A DNA stretch of 64,000 nt from Odontocerum albicorne (taxonomy: Eukaryota > Arthropoda > Insecta > Trichoptera > Odontoceridae), in contig OX463849.1 of NCBI GenBank assembly GCA_949825065.1, positions 32,662,043 through 32,726,042 on the forward strand. The letters are read 5' to 3'. How positions within the stretch are numbered: the first letter of the stretch is position 1; each line of letters opens with the position of its first letter. The position numbers and the translations under genes were made by a program. Of the stretch, positions 47,880-59,155 are shown one piece after another. The notes beneath the pieces are model-generated. The model had not been told where the DNA came from. It was given only the letters and a program-made list of their open reading frames with translations, and searched no databases.

Positions 47880-48070
47880 CCTGAATGTTTACTGTTAGAA
47901 GTGTGTATTAGTTCGAACAGAATTCAGTCTTGTTTGTGCTCCTCTTATGATGAGGTAAAAGCCTTGAAACCGGTAGGGTTATACCGTTACAAAAAGTGTA
48001 ATATGTGTTTAATAAAACAAATTACAATGTCTTTAAACCTCCACAATGTTAATGCCTTAACTATAAATAG
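47880..48070 (+). repeat. Repeat Z 3' end, non-inverted copy
   Basis: 'cttgtttgtgctcctcttat' 'gatgaggtaaaagccttgaa' 'accggtagggttataccgtt', ending 'acaatgtctttaaacctcca' 'caatgttaatgccttaacta'. This copy defines the family used to interpret 4938-5485 and 32040-32225. Probably a LINE 3' end; no RT motif is seen. Confidence 0.65.
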
Positions 48071-50934
48071 TAAATAAATCTATATTTATGTGTGTCGAAT
48101 AGTTGTCAGGAACACATAAGTATATTTTTTTCAATATAGTTGGATTAGATGTTGTTCCAGTCAGTAACATTAAATATTAGAAGATACCCTTACATCACTC
48201 CTCACGCTTGGAAGGTAGTATCTCAACATACCTAGTAGTAACCTTGTAGGATAGAACCACGGGTAGAAACCGCACTCACGTAAGTAGATATTATATATAT
48301 TTTTGAACTTTCTCCACCAATTGAGATTAGTGATTCCACCGCGGGTTTCATAACAATGCTCCACATGTACATCCTTAGAACATATCTCCATTTCATGACC
48401 ATATGTATTTACTACATATCTCTAGCAACATAGAACCACCTTTTTTCCTCATTTTTGCTATTTTTATGGTGCCTTATGGGGAATGACGTTCATATCAAAG
48501 ATTGTCGGTAACTCAAGATGGCATAAAAAACTTTATTAATGGTCTAACAGAATGATGAATAACTAATATATATTCCTAGAAACGAGAGTAATTCGGTTAC
48601 GGTCGCGTGGCACGTGTTCCAAGGGCTAAGTCTGTGGTTTGAATTCGCTGCACACCAAATTATATTCATGATCATTTATGTGTAATTTCGTAGTTTTGCT
48701 GGAAACACACACTCACAAGATGGTAAATAAATAAAACTTTATGATTCGTTTTGCATGATATGTGTTTTTTTTTTGTGGGGGCACTTTTAAAATTTTAATT
48801 ATCATAAACAAATTGATGCAGAATTAAAATAAATTCATTAAGAAAAGTTGTTGTTTGTAATTCATTTTATTCGTATTTACCACTATAAGACCCGACGAAA
48901 CTGAAGACATTATTTCCCAGTGCCGGCTTGTTTTTGAGGTATTATGATTTTATAGAGAGGTTTACGAGTACTAAAATTGCAATATCTAAGTAAATTTCGT
49001 AATGAAATTTTTAAAATTTTGTATAAAATACTTAAAAAAATTTGTTTAGTGTGATGATACTGCCAACATTATCCTTTGTGGAGAGTTACATCACACTCCT
49101 TAGACATGTGCCGGGTCTCACTTATTTTCTTGTGCCCGGCATATGTACACCTTTCAAGTTCCGCAGAGCTTTTATTATTGTCAGATGATGGAATACATAT
49201 CAATACATGTTAAGACACGTTTTTTGTAAACCTATTTGGAGGATCCTTCAAATTTATTCTTCTATTCGGATTCGGAAACTGTGGTTGATCTCCAGTTTCT
49301 TATGTCAAAATCTTCAAGATCTGAACTTCACTGCACACTGACGACGCGATGTAAGAATCTCCTTCATAGATCTATTCAAGTATATATTTCCACTATCTAG
49401 GGTATTTATTGTTCATGTTAAAAATCACGAGACAATCGTTTAGATATTGAATTGAGGTGCATGGCCGTGCCGTAACGCACTTGAATTCCGTGCGGAAGGT
49501 CATCGGTTAGAACGACACAGGCACTTTTTCTGCTCAGTATTCGAGAATATAAGGATAGCTAGAACTTTGGTCAATCTATTCTTATAAAAATAAAAAATAA
49601 ATATTTACTAGATGCCAGTATTTTAGTTAGTTTTTCTCAACTATTTTGATACACCACGTTTAAGACCGGTAAAAAATCGTTTCATGTACTTGCATGAAGA
49701 TGTTAAATAAATAAATATAAGTATGAAGCTGTTTAAGGTTTGGAATTCAAACAGTACAGCAAGTGGCCAGTACTTTAAAAAAAAACTTCGAACACAGTAA
49801 AACTACCTCTTAGCGCCACTAGATCGGAGTTAAGGGTATACTAAATTAAAGGCCATAGCGCGACCAATATTTTTAAATACCATCTGGCGAAGTTATAACA
49901 GAATAACAGTGTGATGTGTATTAAATTTCGGGAATTTGATATATACTCGTAGATCGCGACTATTTTTTTACGTAAAAAGTCGATCGTGACAACAAATAAT
50001 TTGCCCCCCCCTGATATAGATGAATGTTAAGATGTAAAATCTGGATTGATATGAATACGTGCACCATACAGTAGACATCACCAAGAGGACGGCACTAACT
50101 TCGAAAGCCCATCGGAGCGCACCATGGCCTTTTATGTAGGGCCTTGATCGGAGTAGACAATCGGTCCGAATATGTAATAGTTTTATATGCAACAGTATGT
50201 AACAGTTTCGGAAGAGTGGTCATCAGCTAACTCAATTTAAATTACACGCCAACACATAAGCCCTTTTCTGTTCCTCTTTTAGTCGCCTGGAACTAATTGT
50301 GTCCCAACACCTTCACTTCCCATGACAGACACCAAACCCTTACACTTTACTAACGATGCAACAACTAGAACAGATAATTGATCACAGGATTTTGTCATCA
50401 TCGTCTAATTGAAAGTGTTATGAGCACTGTGGCAAACGCTTAACTTGAATTTCGTAATCTTGAAACATCAATAAGTAACGCATCGTAGAGTTTTTTTAAC
50501 GATCGTATTTCTCGAATTCCAAATAATATTTTTCAGAGCCGACAGAAAAATATTTGACTCATAGTTTTGAATGAATTCATTTAAAATGTTTTAAGTGTTT
50601 TGTCAAAATTTAAAACACATGGTGTGTAAAGTGAATCTAAAAATACAATGTAAGATGAGGTGTTTCTGTAAAAGCAATGTTCCTTGAGTAACGGATAGCT
50701 TTGATACTTGCTTTTGACAGTTGATTGTTTTTGCTAGGAAACGATACTATTGTTTTAAGCAGGGTGTTTTTTATATCTTTGCGCCGTTTTCAAACACTAT
50801 TTTTAAACAAATCTTGAAAACCAAAATCTTATTTTGCTGTTTATAAATTATAATAATCAATTACTGAACCAGTTTATTTTTGTTTTTTTTTATTTTATCC
50901 ACAGTAAAATATTTAGAATTTAAATAATTTAAAT
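48071..50934. other. Gene-free stretch with SINE family 2
   Basis: Includes a second SINE family 2 copy at 49450-49600 ('gaggtgcatggccgtgccgt', 'ttccgtgcggaaggtcatcg', 'ctttggtcaatctattctta', followed by an A-rich tail). A further tRNA-like stretch lies at 48597-48740 ('gcgtggcacgtgttcc', 'gtggtttgaattcgc'). No coding gene recognised. Confidence 0.5.
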
Positions 50935-51175
50935 GCAAAGAATTCTGAGAGACGTAAAATAGCTGCATTTGAAATGTGGTGCTAGAGAAGGATTTTACAA
51001 ATTCCATGGACAGCGAGGCGAACTATTCTAGAAGAACTTAGAATCACCGATAGATTGTCGACAATATGCCTTCGACGAGTCTTCAGATTCCCGTGGCCAA
51101 GGAGACAGTTTGAAGAGGCTTGTGGTAACTGGAAACGTGGAAAGATGACGCGCAAGAGGAAGAGTCCCAATGTGT
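50935..51175 (+). pseudogene. Non-LTR RT C-terminal fragment (family F)
   Basis: Plus frames with shifts: ERRKIAAFEMWC then RILQIPWTARRTILEELRIT-like text (50993-51050), RLSTICLRRVFRF, and RRQFEEACGNWKRGK. This matches the MWCWRRML-IPWTA-RTN--IL-EL block downstream of the RT palm. 5' truncated, frameshifted. Confidence 0.7.
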
Positions 51176-51469
51176 TGGACTGTCCAAGTGAGAGATGCTA
51201 CAGCACTCCCCTTATTAACTATCCTTTGGAGAAGTCCAAAAGCTCCTCATACTTCGCTTTCTCCCTGTTACAGAGCCACTTATATATTTTTTACATAATG
51301 ATATTACAAAAATCTCCACTTTCCTTCAAGAATGTGTTGCAAATACAAGATTTCCCAAAAGTGTATACTTACTTCAAATGATTATAAATTCAGTTTTTAT
51401 TAAGGCATATCTAAGAGCAAAACTACAAATTAAAGAAGACAGATGTAGAATTTTTCTGGTCCATGTACT

Positions 51470-51830
51470 GCTAGCATCATAAATCATTTGGTTCAGTATT
51501 TGGGTGCAATTTCTTTCAATTGGAGCTCTCAATTCATAAACTGTTGTATATCACAAACTATATTTGATTAGCCTTCATAAAAAATATCATTGGTGTGAGA
51601 TCTGGGGAGAGCGGAGGTGTTCAATGCTACCTCTACGTTCGGCAATTTTTTATCAAGATATGCCCTGCCAGCACGATGGTAGTGGGGAGGTGCACCATCT
51701 TGCTGGAAATAAAAGTCCTCCTCATCTCTAAACTCCTCATAAATACGTGATACAAGAAATTCCAGCAGTAAGTTCAAGTAAATGGAACGGTGTAAATGCT
51801 ATTCCACGCTACAGGACAAGCAACGGCAAA
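51470..51830 (-). pseudogene. Mariner-like transposase remnant
   Basis: Minus frame 51777-51568 contains YLNLLLEFLVSRIYEEF, then DEEDFYFQQDGAPPHYHRAG (second catalytic aspartate in QQDGAPPHY), RAYLDKKLPN, then degenerate SPDLTPMIFF-like sequence where the third catalytic block should be. Flanks show weaker continuation (51470-51560 and 51780-51830). Same broad insect IS630/Tc1/mariner group as 11877-12116; inactive. Confidence 0.75.
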
Positions 51831-52385
51831 AGCTCTATCATAATATGAACCTATGGAAGAATTAAAAATAAAATTTCTTACAAATTTTAAATAAAGACGT
51901 TACTTAAAGGAGAACCACAAATTCTTACAGCATGTGAAAACAAGCTGGAAAAATCAAGTCTCAGATAACGACCATAAGCCGATTTAGCCCCATTGATCCG
52001 AGATGCTGTGGAGATTTCCTGAAGAATTCGCCGTGCAGAAATAACTCGGAACGTTTCTTCGGTTACTTTTTTATGGAATTCTGGGGAAATGAATATTTCT
52101 GTACTGCATCGAAGCTGCGTTCTCGATTTCAAGCACCCTTTGTAAAAATATCAAACTTCCAAAAAAATGTTTTACATGTAGAAAATGTATCGCGATCGAG
52201 TTTGTTTCAAAGTACCACTGCAACGATTTCATTTCAATCAGAATTATCATGCTACCCACGCAGTTTGGTGAAAAATACTACTCAGAGGATGAAGAACGCT
52301 ACTTTAATGCATCATCCTTACCATCACCTATTGAGTCATGTCCCTATTTAGGTAAACCGAGAAAATATATATCCGAAGTACCTAT

Positions 52386-52409
52386 TTGTTTGTGTGCATG
52401 TGTGTGTAA

Positions 52410-52443
<34 letters not shown>

Positions 52444-52580
52444 GTGTGCGTTTGTGTGTGTGTGTGTGTACGTGTGTACATGTGTATGTATGTGTGTGTA
52501 TGTATGTTTGTGTGCGTGTTTATAGGTGTGTGTGTGTGTGTGTGTGTGCGCGCCCGCGCGCACGAGTGTGCGTATTTGTG
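52386..52580. repeat. Imperfect (TG)n microsatellite
   Basis: TG/GTGTATG-rich run of about 195 bp with a short CG block at the end ('gcgcgcccgcgcgcac'). Cys-Val and His-Thr open frames here are artefacts. Confidence 0.9.
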
Positions 52581-52654
52581 TAATATTTTTTTAGATAAAT
52601 TTAAGAGTTAAATTATTAAAACTCAATAAAGCATACATATAAACATAACATCAA

Positions 52655-52990
52655 GCCATTTCACTGTCGAGAGGACAGATTGCAATATTTTCATATCGCG
52701 ACACATATCCTGCGCCAAGTGATGAATATCTCGTTCGGAGTCTCGGTCCAATGGTAGGACGCCTTAAGGACACATATCCTTAGCCTCTTCCTTATTTAAA
52801 CACCTCCTCATACAATTTCCACGTTTTCTCTGACTTTCTACGTTTCCTTTTTTCAGAATACCATTCACTTGATCCAGCCATGCTTTCCTCGGTATTTATC
52901 TTACATACATGCCTTCCATTCAGATTTGCACTATTTATTGTTTTGTAAGTTATTGTTCATTCATTCATTCCACATACCCTGAATAAAACA
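52655..52990 (-). repeat. Family A copy containing a tRNA-like insertion
   Basis: 'catttcactgtcgagaggac' end block, 'cgacacatatcctta' region, 'tttctctgactttctacgtt', 'gaataccattcacttgatcc' and 'agccatgctttcctcggta'. Interrupted by 52710-52766. Confidence 0.7.
52710..52766 (+). other. 57-bp insertion resembling a tRNA 5' half
   Basis: Flanked by an exact 12-bp duplication 'gacacatatcct' (ending about 52709 and starting about 52767). Inserted text contains 'gagtctcggtccaatggtag' 'gacgcc', where 'tcc-aatggta-gga' reads as a tRNA D-arm. No B box or 3' half. Other family A copies run 'cgacacacatccttagcctc' without interruption, which defines the empty site. Confidence 0.7.
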
Positions 52991-53689
52991 TGTCATGCAT
53001 ATTTAATTATTTCGTCAGAACTTAATCACTTTCTTATAAATTCAACTTAACAAATTGTATCCATACCAAATTGGTCCATTTACGCTAAAAAAAACTTTCT
53101 TATTTTCGTTTTTTCAAAGGAATTTTATCTGTATTTGTCTATATTAAGCAAAAATAACTTTCTATTACTCACGGATCATGCAGTCACCGTTATTCGGTGG
53201 GAAAGTATTTTTAAAGAAATATTTTATTCATTTCTGGTACTCGCTGACTTCCCAATACATCCTTTACTTTTGGGGCAGTCGAAAAATTCTCGATTCGGCG
53301 GCACTAATAAATTAAATGCCGAGATTTATTTAGCCTCCGAAGACACTCACTAAATCGCAAAGTGATTTATTTGAATTTTTATACAGGCACATTATTTATT
53401 TCATTTACCACAATTCGAATTACAATATAATGCGATCCTTATCTGGATAATGTGAGGAGAATGCGAAATAAACCTATTTAATTGTTTCATTATATTTATT
53501 TAACATTAATATCGTCATGTTTTTACGAGGTAGGAAAAAAATTAAATACATTTTTAAAATATGTGATTTCTTTTAAGGTACAATTTTAATTTTTGCCAAA
53601 AATTAATAAAAAAAAAACAAAACAAGAAATAAAAATCTGCTTTGATGATAATCCCTCAACAGTATTCTTGTATCAAATTTGATTCACAT
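52991..53689. other. No gene seen
   Basis: AT-rich, unassigned. Confidence 0.45.
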
Positions 53690-54041
53690 AATAACACGTG
53701 GCCATGGAAAACGAAGATGGGCATGGAAATTGAACTGGTTGAATGTTAGAAATAAACGCCAAATTCACATACTGTCTCTATTGTATAATATTCTTAACTG
53801 TCCCGCCGCACCCTCTTATATCGCCGAAAAATTTCAGCGTCTTTTCAATCATGGATTAGCGCTACGCTCAAACAGAGATTGTTTATTGGCCTTTCCAGTT
53901 CACCACTCCTCTTTCTTTACGTCGTCTTTTACTGTCCATGCAGTGAGACTCTGGAATCAGTTACAAACCAATATAAGATTCGCTCCGTCCTTGGCATGCT
54001 TTTATAAGCGACTGAAAAAACTCTTAATTTCTAGTCAGTAA
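53690..54041 (+). pseudogene. LINE B RT C-terminal region
   Basis: Frame open to a TAA stop giving LNWLNVRNKRQIHILSLLYN, CPAAPSYIAEKF, LRSNRDCLLAFPVHHSSFFT, FTVHAVRLWNQLQTN and SLACFYKRLKKLLISSQ. This layout (LP-R-RR-H-LSLL, PSYL, AVRLWN-LP, FK-RLK-LL) is the extreme C-terminus of CR1/L2/Jockey-type RT polyproteins. No catalytic motif is included. Similar codons are seen at 25735-25840 and, on the minus strand, at 42915-43010. Confidence 0.75.
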
Positions 54042-54345
54042 AATAACGTGTTTCATTCCTGATTTTTATTTTCCTTTCCTCTCCACCATCCCATCCTTTC
54101 CTTTTGATTGATGATATCACACTTTATATGAAAAATATTGTTCGGGTGATTATCCGTCTTTGTGGGGTTCGTGGGCATGTGCTCACGTATATGTTTATGG
54201 ATTTCGTGGGGATGGATAGTCACTTGAATGATTTATGCGACCACGTAACTTGCTTTATTTACTTTTGTCTGGTTGGTTGGAAGAGATTGCCGCCTGGCAA
54301 TAAGTCCGCTAGATTGTATTGCAATAAAAGTGTTAAATAAATAAA
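53690..54345 (+). repeat. LINE B 3' end, best copy
   Basis: The C-terminal RT-ORF (53690-54041) is followed by a ~300-bp 3' UTR with the tail 'ggttggttggaagagattgc' 'cgcctggcaataagtccgct' and 'agattgtattgcaataaaag' 'tgttaaataaataaa'. This tail is the one carried by SINE-1 copies. The upstream RT core is missing, so this is a 5'-truncated insertion. Confidence 0.85.
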
Positions 54346-54359
54346 ACGACTACAAGGAG

Positions 54360-54690
54360 CCAAATAAATGTTGTTGAAATACGTGCACGAAAAATAATAC
54401 ATGAGATATTAATGTATGACAAGGTACGGAATTTAATGATTATGGATGAGTGTGAACTTAAGGCTTATAGTGAGGATGAATGTGAATTTAAGGCGGAACT
54501 TAAGGTCAACTTAAGGCTATAATATTAAGTGTGATGAAAAAGAGCACTCTGAGATGCTTTGGACATATAGAACAAATGAAGGAAGAAATAATAAACAAAT
54601 AATGTGGTGTAAATGTGAGCGGAATACGTGAAAGAGTAAGACCAAGGAAATAATGGTTGGATCAATTGAATGATATTTTGAAAGCAAAAG
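54360..54690 (+). repeat. Family A fragment
   Basis: 'catgagatattaatgtatga', 'tgagtgtgaacttaaggctt', 'gatgaaaaagagcactctga', 'gatgctttggacatatagaa' (WFGHI then stop), 'ggttggatcaattgaatgat'. An internal near-duplication of 'gtgaatttaaggcggaactt'. Confidence 0.65.
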
Positions 54691-54696
54691 GAAAAA

Positions 54697-54908
54697 CATG
54701 TCGGTGTGCTCCAATCGTCTTACTTCGTTGTGCCATCGGATCCAGCACATCGGTGTTGCTGGTGAGATTTACTAGTTCGCAGCGACTCACTCATTTAATT
54801 AGGGAAAAGAATGAAACAAAAACTTTACGGCTTCGCTTTCCAAGTAAATTGACGTTGGAATGGCGAGGGGATCCTCGGCTACGGGACGGGGTCCAGCAAT
54901 GGTGACGA
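54697..54908 (+). repeat. Repeat X, copy 2
   Basis: Inserted at the end of the family A copy; same order of landmarks as 46100-46305, including 'tggcgaggggatcctcggct' and the following 'cagcaatggtgacga'. Confidence 0.65.
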
Positions 54909-55564
54909 TTAGAGATTTACTATTCTCAACAGGGATTTTCCTGAATCTATGCAATGGATTCAAAATGAAGGAATATGATCATCAGTCTCACGGTGGCACA
55001 AGTTCTAAAAGGATGACGCTCGATCGACGCGAAATTAGTTAAAAATTAAAAGACTTATACGCAATGCAAGAATATTTCAAAGGCAATATTTTCATCTTTA
55101 ACTCAATAAAATAAAGACATGGAAATAAAGCCATTTTTCAACGCTTCATATATCATTTACAGGAAATAAAACCGATATAAACGTCATCTTTTCAATGAAT
55201 GGAAATCTGAGACAACTGTTTACCACGTGTGTGGTCACAGGGCGCAGTTACCACGTTCCGTACCCTTAAGGTCGATTTACACACATCAGTGAAGGTGACC
55301 GGTACGTGCCATGACAGTGCCGGACAGTGCCATGATGGTCCCATGATTCCACCGGCCGTGATCTTAACAGTGATTTCTGTACATTCAGTTAGAGCGTGAT
55401 GTCTGTATTAAATTCAAAAAATAATTCTCGTGATCCAATTATTATTTGTTTTTTTTAAATATAGTAGAGGCGGTATCGATTGGGCAAAGCGTTTCATCTT
55501 TTCAAGATTTACAGACACACTACAGGTGACTCTGACATGTCTTGTGAGTATGCTTTGTTGTTAC

Positions 55565-56975
55565 TTAACGAATCGGAATAATAACAAAAGTTTTTTTTTT
55601 ATATTGATATATTTTTTTAAATACTTACAAAAGTATCGAAACCTTAAGATAATCACTCGGATCAAGACTTGACTCGGAATAATAACAAAAGTAGTTTTTT
55701 TAGTAATAATAGTAATAATAAAAGTAGTTTTTTTTTAAATGATATATTTTTTTAAATACTTACAAAAGTATCAAAACCTTAAGATAATCACTCGGATCAA
55801 GACTTGACTCGGAATAATAACAAAAGTAGTTTTTTTAGTAATAATAGTAATAATAAAAGTAGTTTTTTTTTAAATGATATATTTTTTTAAATACTTACAA
55901 AAGTATCAAAACCTTAAGATAATCACTCGGATCAAGACTTGACTCGGAATAATAACTAAAGTAGTTTTTTTAGTAATAATAGTAATAATAAAAGTAGTTT
56001 TTTTTTAAATGATATATTTTTTTTAAATACTTACAAAAGTATCAAAACCTTAAGATAATCACTCGGATCAAGACTTGACTCGGAATAATAACAAAAGTAG
56101 TTTTTTTAGTAATAATAGTAATAATAAAAGTAGTTTTTTTTTAAATGATATATTTTTTTTAATACTTACAAAAGTATCAAAACCTTAAGATAATCACTCG
56201 GATCAAGACTTGACTCGGAATAATAACTAAAGTAGTTTTTTTAGTAATAATAGTAATAATAAAAGTAGTTTTTTTTTAAATGACATATTTTTTTTAAATA
56301 CTTACAAAAGTATCAAAACCTTAAGATAATCACTCGGATCAAGACTTGACTCGGAATAATAACTAAAGTAGTTTTTTTAGTAATAATAGTAATAATAAAA
56401 GTAGTTTTTTTTAAATGACATATTTTTTTTAAATACTTACAAAAGTATCAAAACCTTAAGATAATCACTCGGATCAAGACTTGACTCGGAATAATAACAA
56501 AAGTAGTTTTTTTAGTAATAATAGTAATAATAAAAGTAGTTTTTTTTTAAATGATATATTTTTTTTAATACTTACAAAAGTATCAAAACCTTAAGATAAT
56601 CACTCGGATCAAGACTTGACTCGGAATAATAACTAAAGTAGTTTTTTTAGTAATAATAGTAATAATAAAAGTAGTTTTTTTTTAAATGATATATTTTTTT
56701 TAATACTTACAAAAGTATCAAAACCTTAAGATAATCACTCGGATCAAGACTTGACTCGGAATAATAACTAAAGTAGTTTTTTTAGTAATAATAGTAATAA
56801 TAAAAGTAGTTTTTTTTTAAATGACATATTTTTTTTAAATACTTACAAAAGTATCAAAACCTTAAGATAATCACTCGGATCAAGACTTGACTCGGAATAA
56901 TAACAAAAGTAGTTTTTTTAGTAATAATAGTAATAATAAAAGTTGTTTTTTTTTATAATGATATATTTTTTATGT
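55565..56975. repeat. ~135-bp satellite, about 10 copies
   Basis: Units begin 'gacttgactcggaataataa' at about 55666, 55801, 55937, 56072 and so on to 56883. They contain 'agtaataatagtaataataa', a T-run, 'atacttacaaaagtatcaaa' and 'accttaagataatcactcgg'. Units differ mainly in T-run length and in 'aacaaaag' versus 'aactaaag'. The first and last units are partial. Confidence 0.95.
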
Positions 56976-57156
56976 TTCGTTCATGTTTCTGATAAAACAA
57001 TATAAATAAAACAAATAAAACAAAATGAAAACTTAAAAAAACACTAAAAAAAGTAAATCAAAATCACGGCCGTAATACCAAAAATATCGTCCGAAAGTAA
57101 TTTGATGTTTCACTGTATGCACGTTCGCGCGCCGACGAGACTTCAAATCCATAGAG

Positions 57157-57726
57157 CACTGGTCCCTAAAGTGGGGTACGCATACTCCGAGCCTCTCTTG
57201 AGGTTTCTTACTTAATAGCGAAAGATAAAAAGCCACACACAATTGGCGAAACACTTCTTCTTCCTGCAGCAATAAAAAGGGTGGAAATAATTCACGGAGA
57301 GGAATATGCTCAGAAACTAAAATCTATTCCCTTGTCGGCAAATACCGTTGCCAGGCGAATCGACATTATTGCCGATAATTTAAAAAAACAATGACAATAA
57401 TTAATTTTCGGCAATGACAATAATTAAAACCAAAAACAGAAATAAATTAGAATTAGAACCAGATCTTGGAATAGCATTAACACAGGGAATCAAGACAGAT
57501 TTTACCGAAATTAGTCAACAAATTCAATCACGTTGTTCCCATTAAATTATAATTTTAAATTTCTCTTGTAATTTATCAATTGCATGTACATATATTGTTT
57601 CATTATCGAGTGTGTTTCATTATCGCGTGTGTGTGTATGGGTGTATGTATGTATAATTTGGGGGTACAATTTATGATTAATTTCGTCATAAAAGGGTATG
57701 CGGTCAAAAAAATTTGGAGATCACAG
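57157..57726 (+). mobile_element. hAT element, internally deleted, 8-bp target duplication
   Basis: Flanked by exact 8-bp duplications CCATAGAG (57149-57156 and 57727-57734). Ends 'CACTGGTCCCTAAAGTGGGG' and, reversed, 'CTGTGATCTCC-AAATTTTT' fit hAT (CA-TGGTC-CCAAA). The sequence without the insertion is seen in the neighbouring copy at 57880-57910 ('cttcaaatccatagaagaat' 'atttttgaccatgtcgg'). 570 bp long, so mostly deleted. Confidence 0.85.
57190..57395 (+). pseudogene. hAT (ZBED5-like) transposase fragment
   Basis: Plus translation gives IAKDKKPHTIGETLLLPAAI, then VEIIHGEEYAQKLKSIPLSA and NTVARRIDIIADNLKKQ. This is the conserved N-terminal-to-core junction of hAT transposases of the ZBED5/FAM200 type (IGE-L--PA, VPLSNNTVSRRI). 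The BED finger and the catalytic/dimerisation domains are missing. Confidence 0.8.
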
Positions 57727-58269
57727 CCATAGAGTAATATTTTTGACCATGTCGGTTTTAATCATGGGCTGGTCACGATATTGTCACGTCATTAATGCGT
57801 GTAAATAGACCTTGACGGCGACAGCATTGCTTGCACTGTCGCGGTCACGCACCGGACAAGTGTGAACAAGACCCTTCAAATCCATAGAAGAATATTTTTG
57901 ACCATGTCGGTTTCATCCCGGGCCGGTCACGGTACCGTCATTCACTGATGTGTGTAAATCGACCTTTAGGCGGTTATTGCACGTGACAAGTGACCACTGA
58001 TACTACAGTATTATGCAAATGATGTGGTTCCAACATTATTTGTTTTTTTAACTATATTTTGCGTTTTATTTGACGCGACTTGGATTTTTGGCTTGATTTG
58101 CTCCATGGAATGTGCTTCATCATTAAGTCATATCTGAGAACAAAAATTAAGAAGCATAATTTATCTCAAAATATTGCTTATTCCCAAGTCTACTCATCCA
58201 TATTTAAATTTCATGAGACAAATTTTTCGTTGCAATTTTTGTTATTTTATATATTTATATTTATTATTT

Positions 58270-58311
58270 TGTGCACGGTGTGGCAATGTATGGCAAAGAA
58301 GGAAATGCAGT
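58270..58311 (+). repeat. Family A copy, first piece (before LTR element)
   Basis: 'cggtgtggcaatgtatggca' 'aagaaggaaatgcagt' corresponds to the GVTMYD-IRNEV region. It is continued after the LTR element at 60885-61037 ('gataaaagatggatgtgaac', 'gatggtttggacatgcggaa') and after mariner at 62325-62560. One RT copy, split twice. Confidence 0.8.
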
Positions 58312-58894
58312 TGTAACGATGGTCGCTATCAGTGTAGCACGTGTCCTATTAGGACGTGCTGATGATCTTGATATCGACATCGTTATCTTCGTTTTCGCTG
58401 ATTCTGCATTACTTCTCGTACAGAATCATCAATATAGCGAATTGCTTATTTCTATAAGTCATGATGATCTTGATTTGTTGTCAATAAATATGGACTCAGG
58501 AATGCGGATATAAATCGATAAGTGGACAGCAGGTAAATAAATAACAAAGTCTTGACAGTTGACTGAATGACAATACGAATATATGTTTATTTATCGGAGC
58601 GCCGGTCTTTTATACAAATGGGTGAACCAGTTCGCGTTACATGCTCCGTCTCGCTCTGGCACGTAAATTGGCGGTAGGTTAATTATTTTTATTTGGAGAT
58701 GACTGGACAAATCGCGGGTACTATAAAAATAGTAAACATTGTCGCCGTTCTTGACGTGTAGCTATCTATGAATACTTGATCGGTCAATGACCCTGTATGT
58801 TTATGATCAACAATAATTTATTTAATTTATTTGTGTTTTAACAATTCATTCGTTATTTTGACAATTCATTTAGGTAGGTATACAGGCAGGTACA
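58312..58894 (-). repeat. LTR (3' LTR in element orientation)
   Basis: 583 bp. On the minus strand it has a TATA box (TATAAAAG, about 58606-58614) about 25-30 bases before a candidate start, AATAAA motifs downstream, and U5 sequence to TTACA at 58312. Its outer base pair differs from its partner at about 58891 (ggtaca versus gttaca). A second difference is at about 58848 (cattcg versus cactcg). Confidence 0.9.
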
Positions 58895-58912
58895 TAGCTC
58901 CCTTCCTAGTGA
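58895..58912 (-). other. Polypurine tract of the LTR element
   Basis: Minus strand 'CTAGGAAGGGAGCTA' directly before the 3' LTR, the expected primer site for plus-strand DNA synthesis. Confidence 0.75.
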
Positions 58913-59155
58913 ACGCAGAGGGCGCGTGCCTTGCGTGAACGATAGGTTCCGGTGCATCTGACGTCGGGCTGGTCGTCCGTTCCCCGTGTCGAAGTAGGTA
59001 CGTGGATAACAACAGCGCGTGGCGTTTTTTCCCAGATCTGTCGGTCAGATGGGTGATGCGGAAACAGGGGGTAGGCTTGGTCGTCTCTCACTAGATTTGA
59101 ATTGTCTGCGGTGCTTGGTTGGTCGTTGCGTTGATCGTCGATGATTGGTTGTGTG

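Larger units (their letters stand above)
55268..57966. mobile_element. Candidate 2.7-kb inverted-end element holding a satellite
   Basis: Left end 'AAGGTCGATTTACACACATC' 'agtgaa' at 55268 recurs reversed at 57941-57966 ('ttcactgatg' 'tgtgtaaatcgacctt'). Left flank is TT before AAGG (a TTAA), right flank ttta; the target duplication is not certain. The right side has two related copies of the end (to 57822 and to 57966). The interior holds the ~135-bp satellite and a hAT insertion. No transposase recognised. Confidence 0.55.

Noticed and set aside
52249..52611. Cysteine-rich 120-codon secreted-type peptide
   Set aside because: The Cys-Val run is the translation of the (TG)n microsatellite.
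58271..58513. 80-codon ORF duplicated at 60305-60499
   Set aside because: Both are the reverse strand of the LTRs; identical only because the LTRs are.
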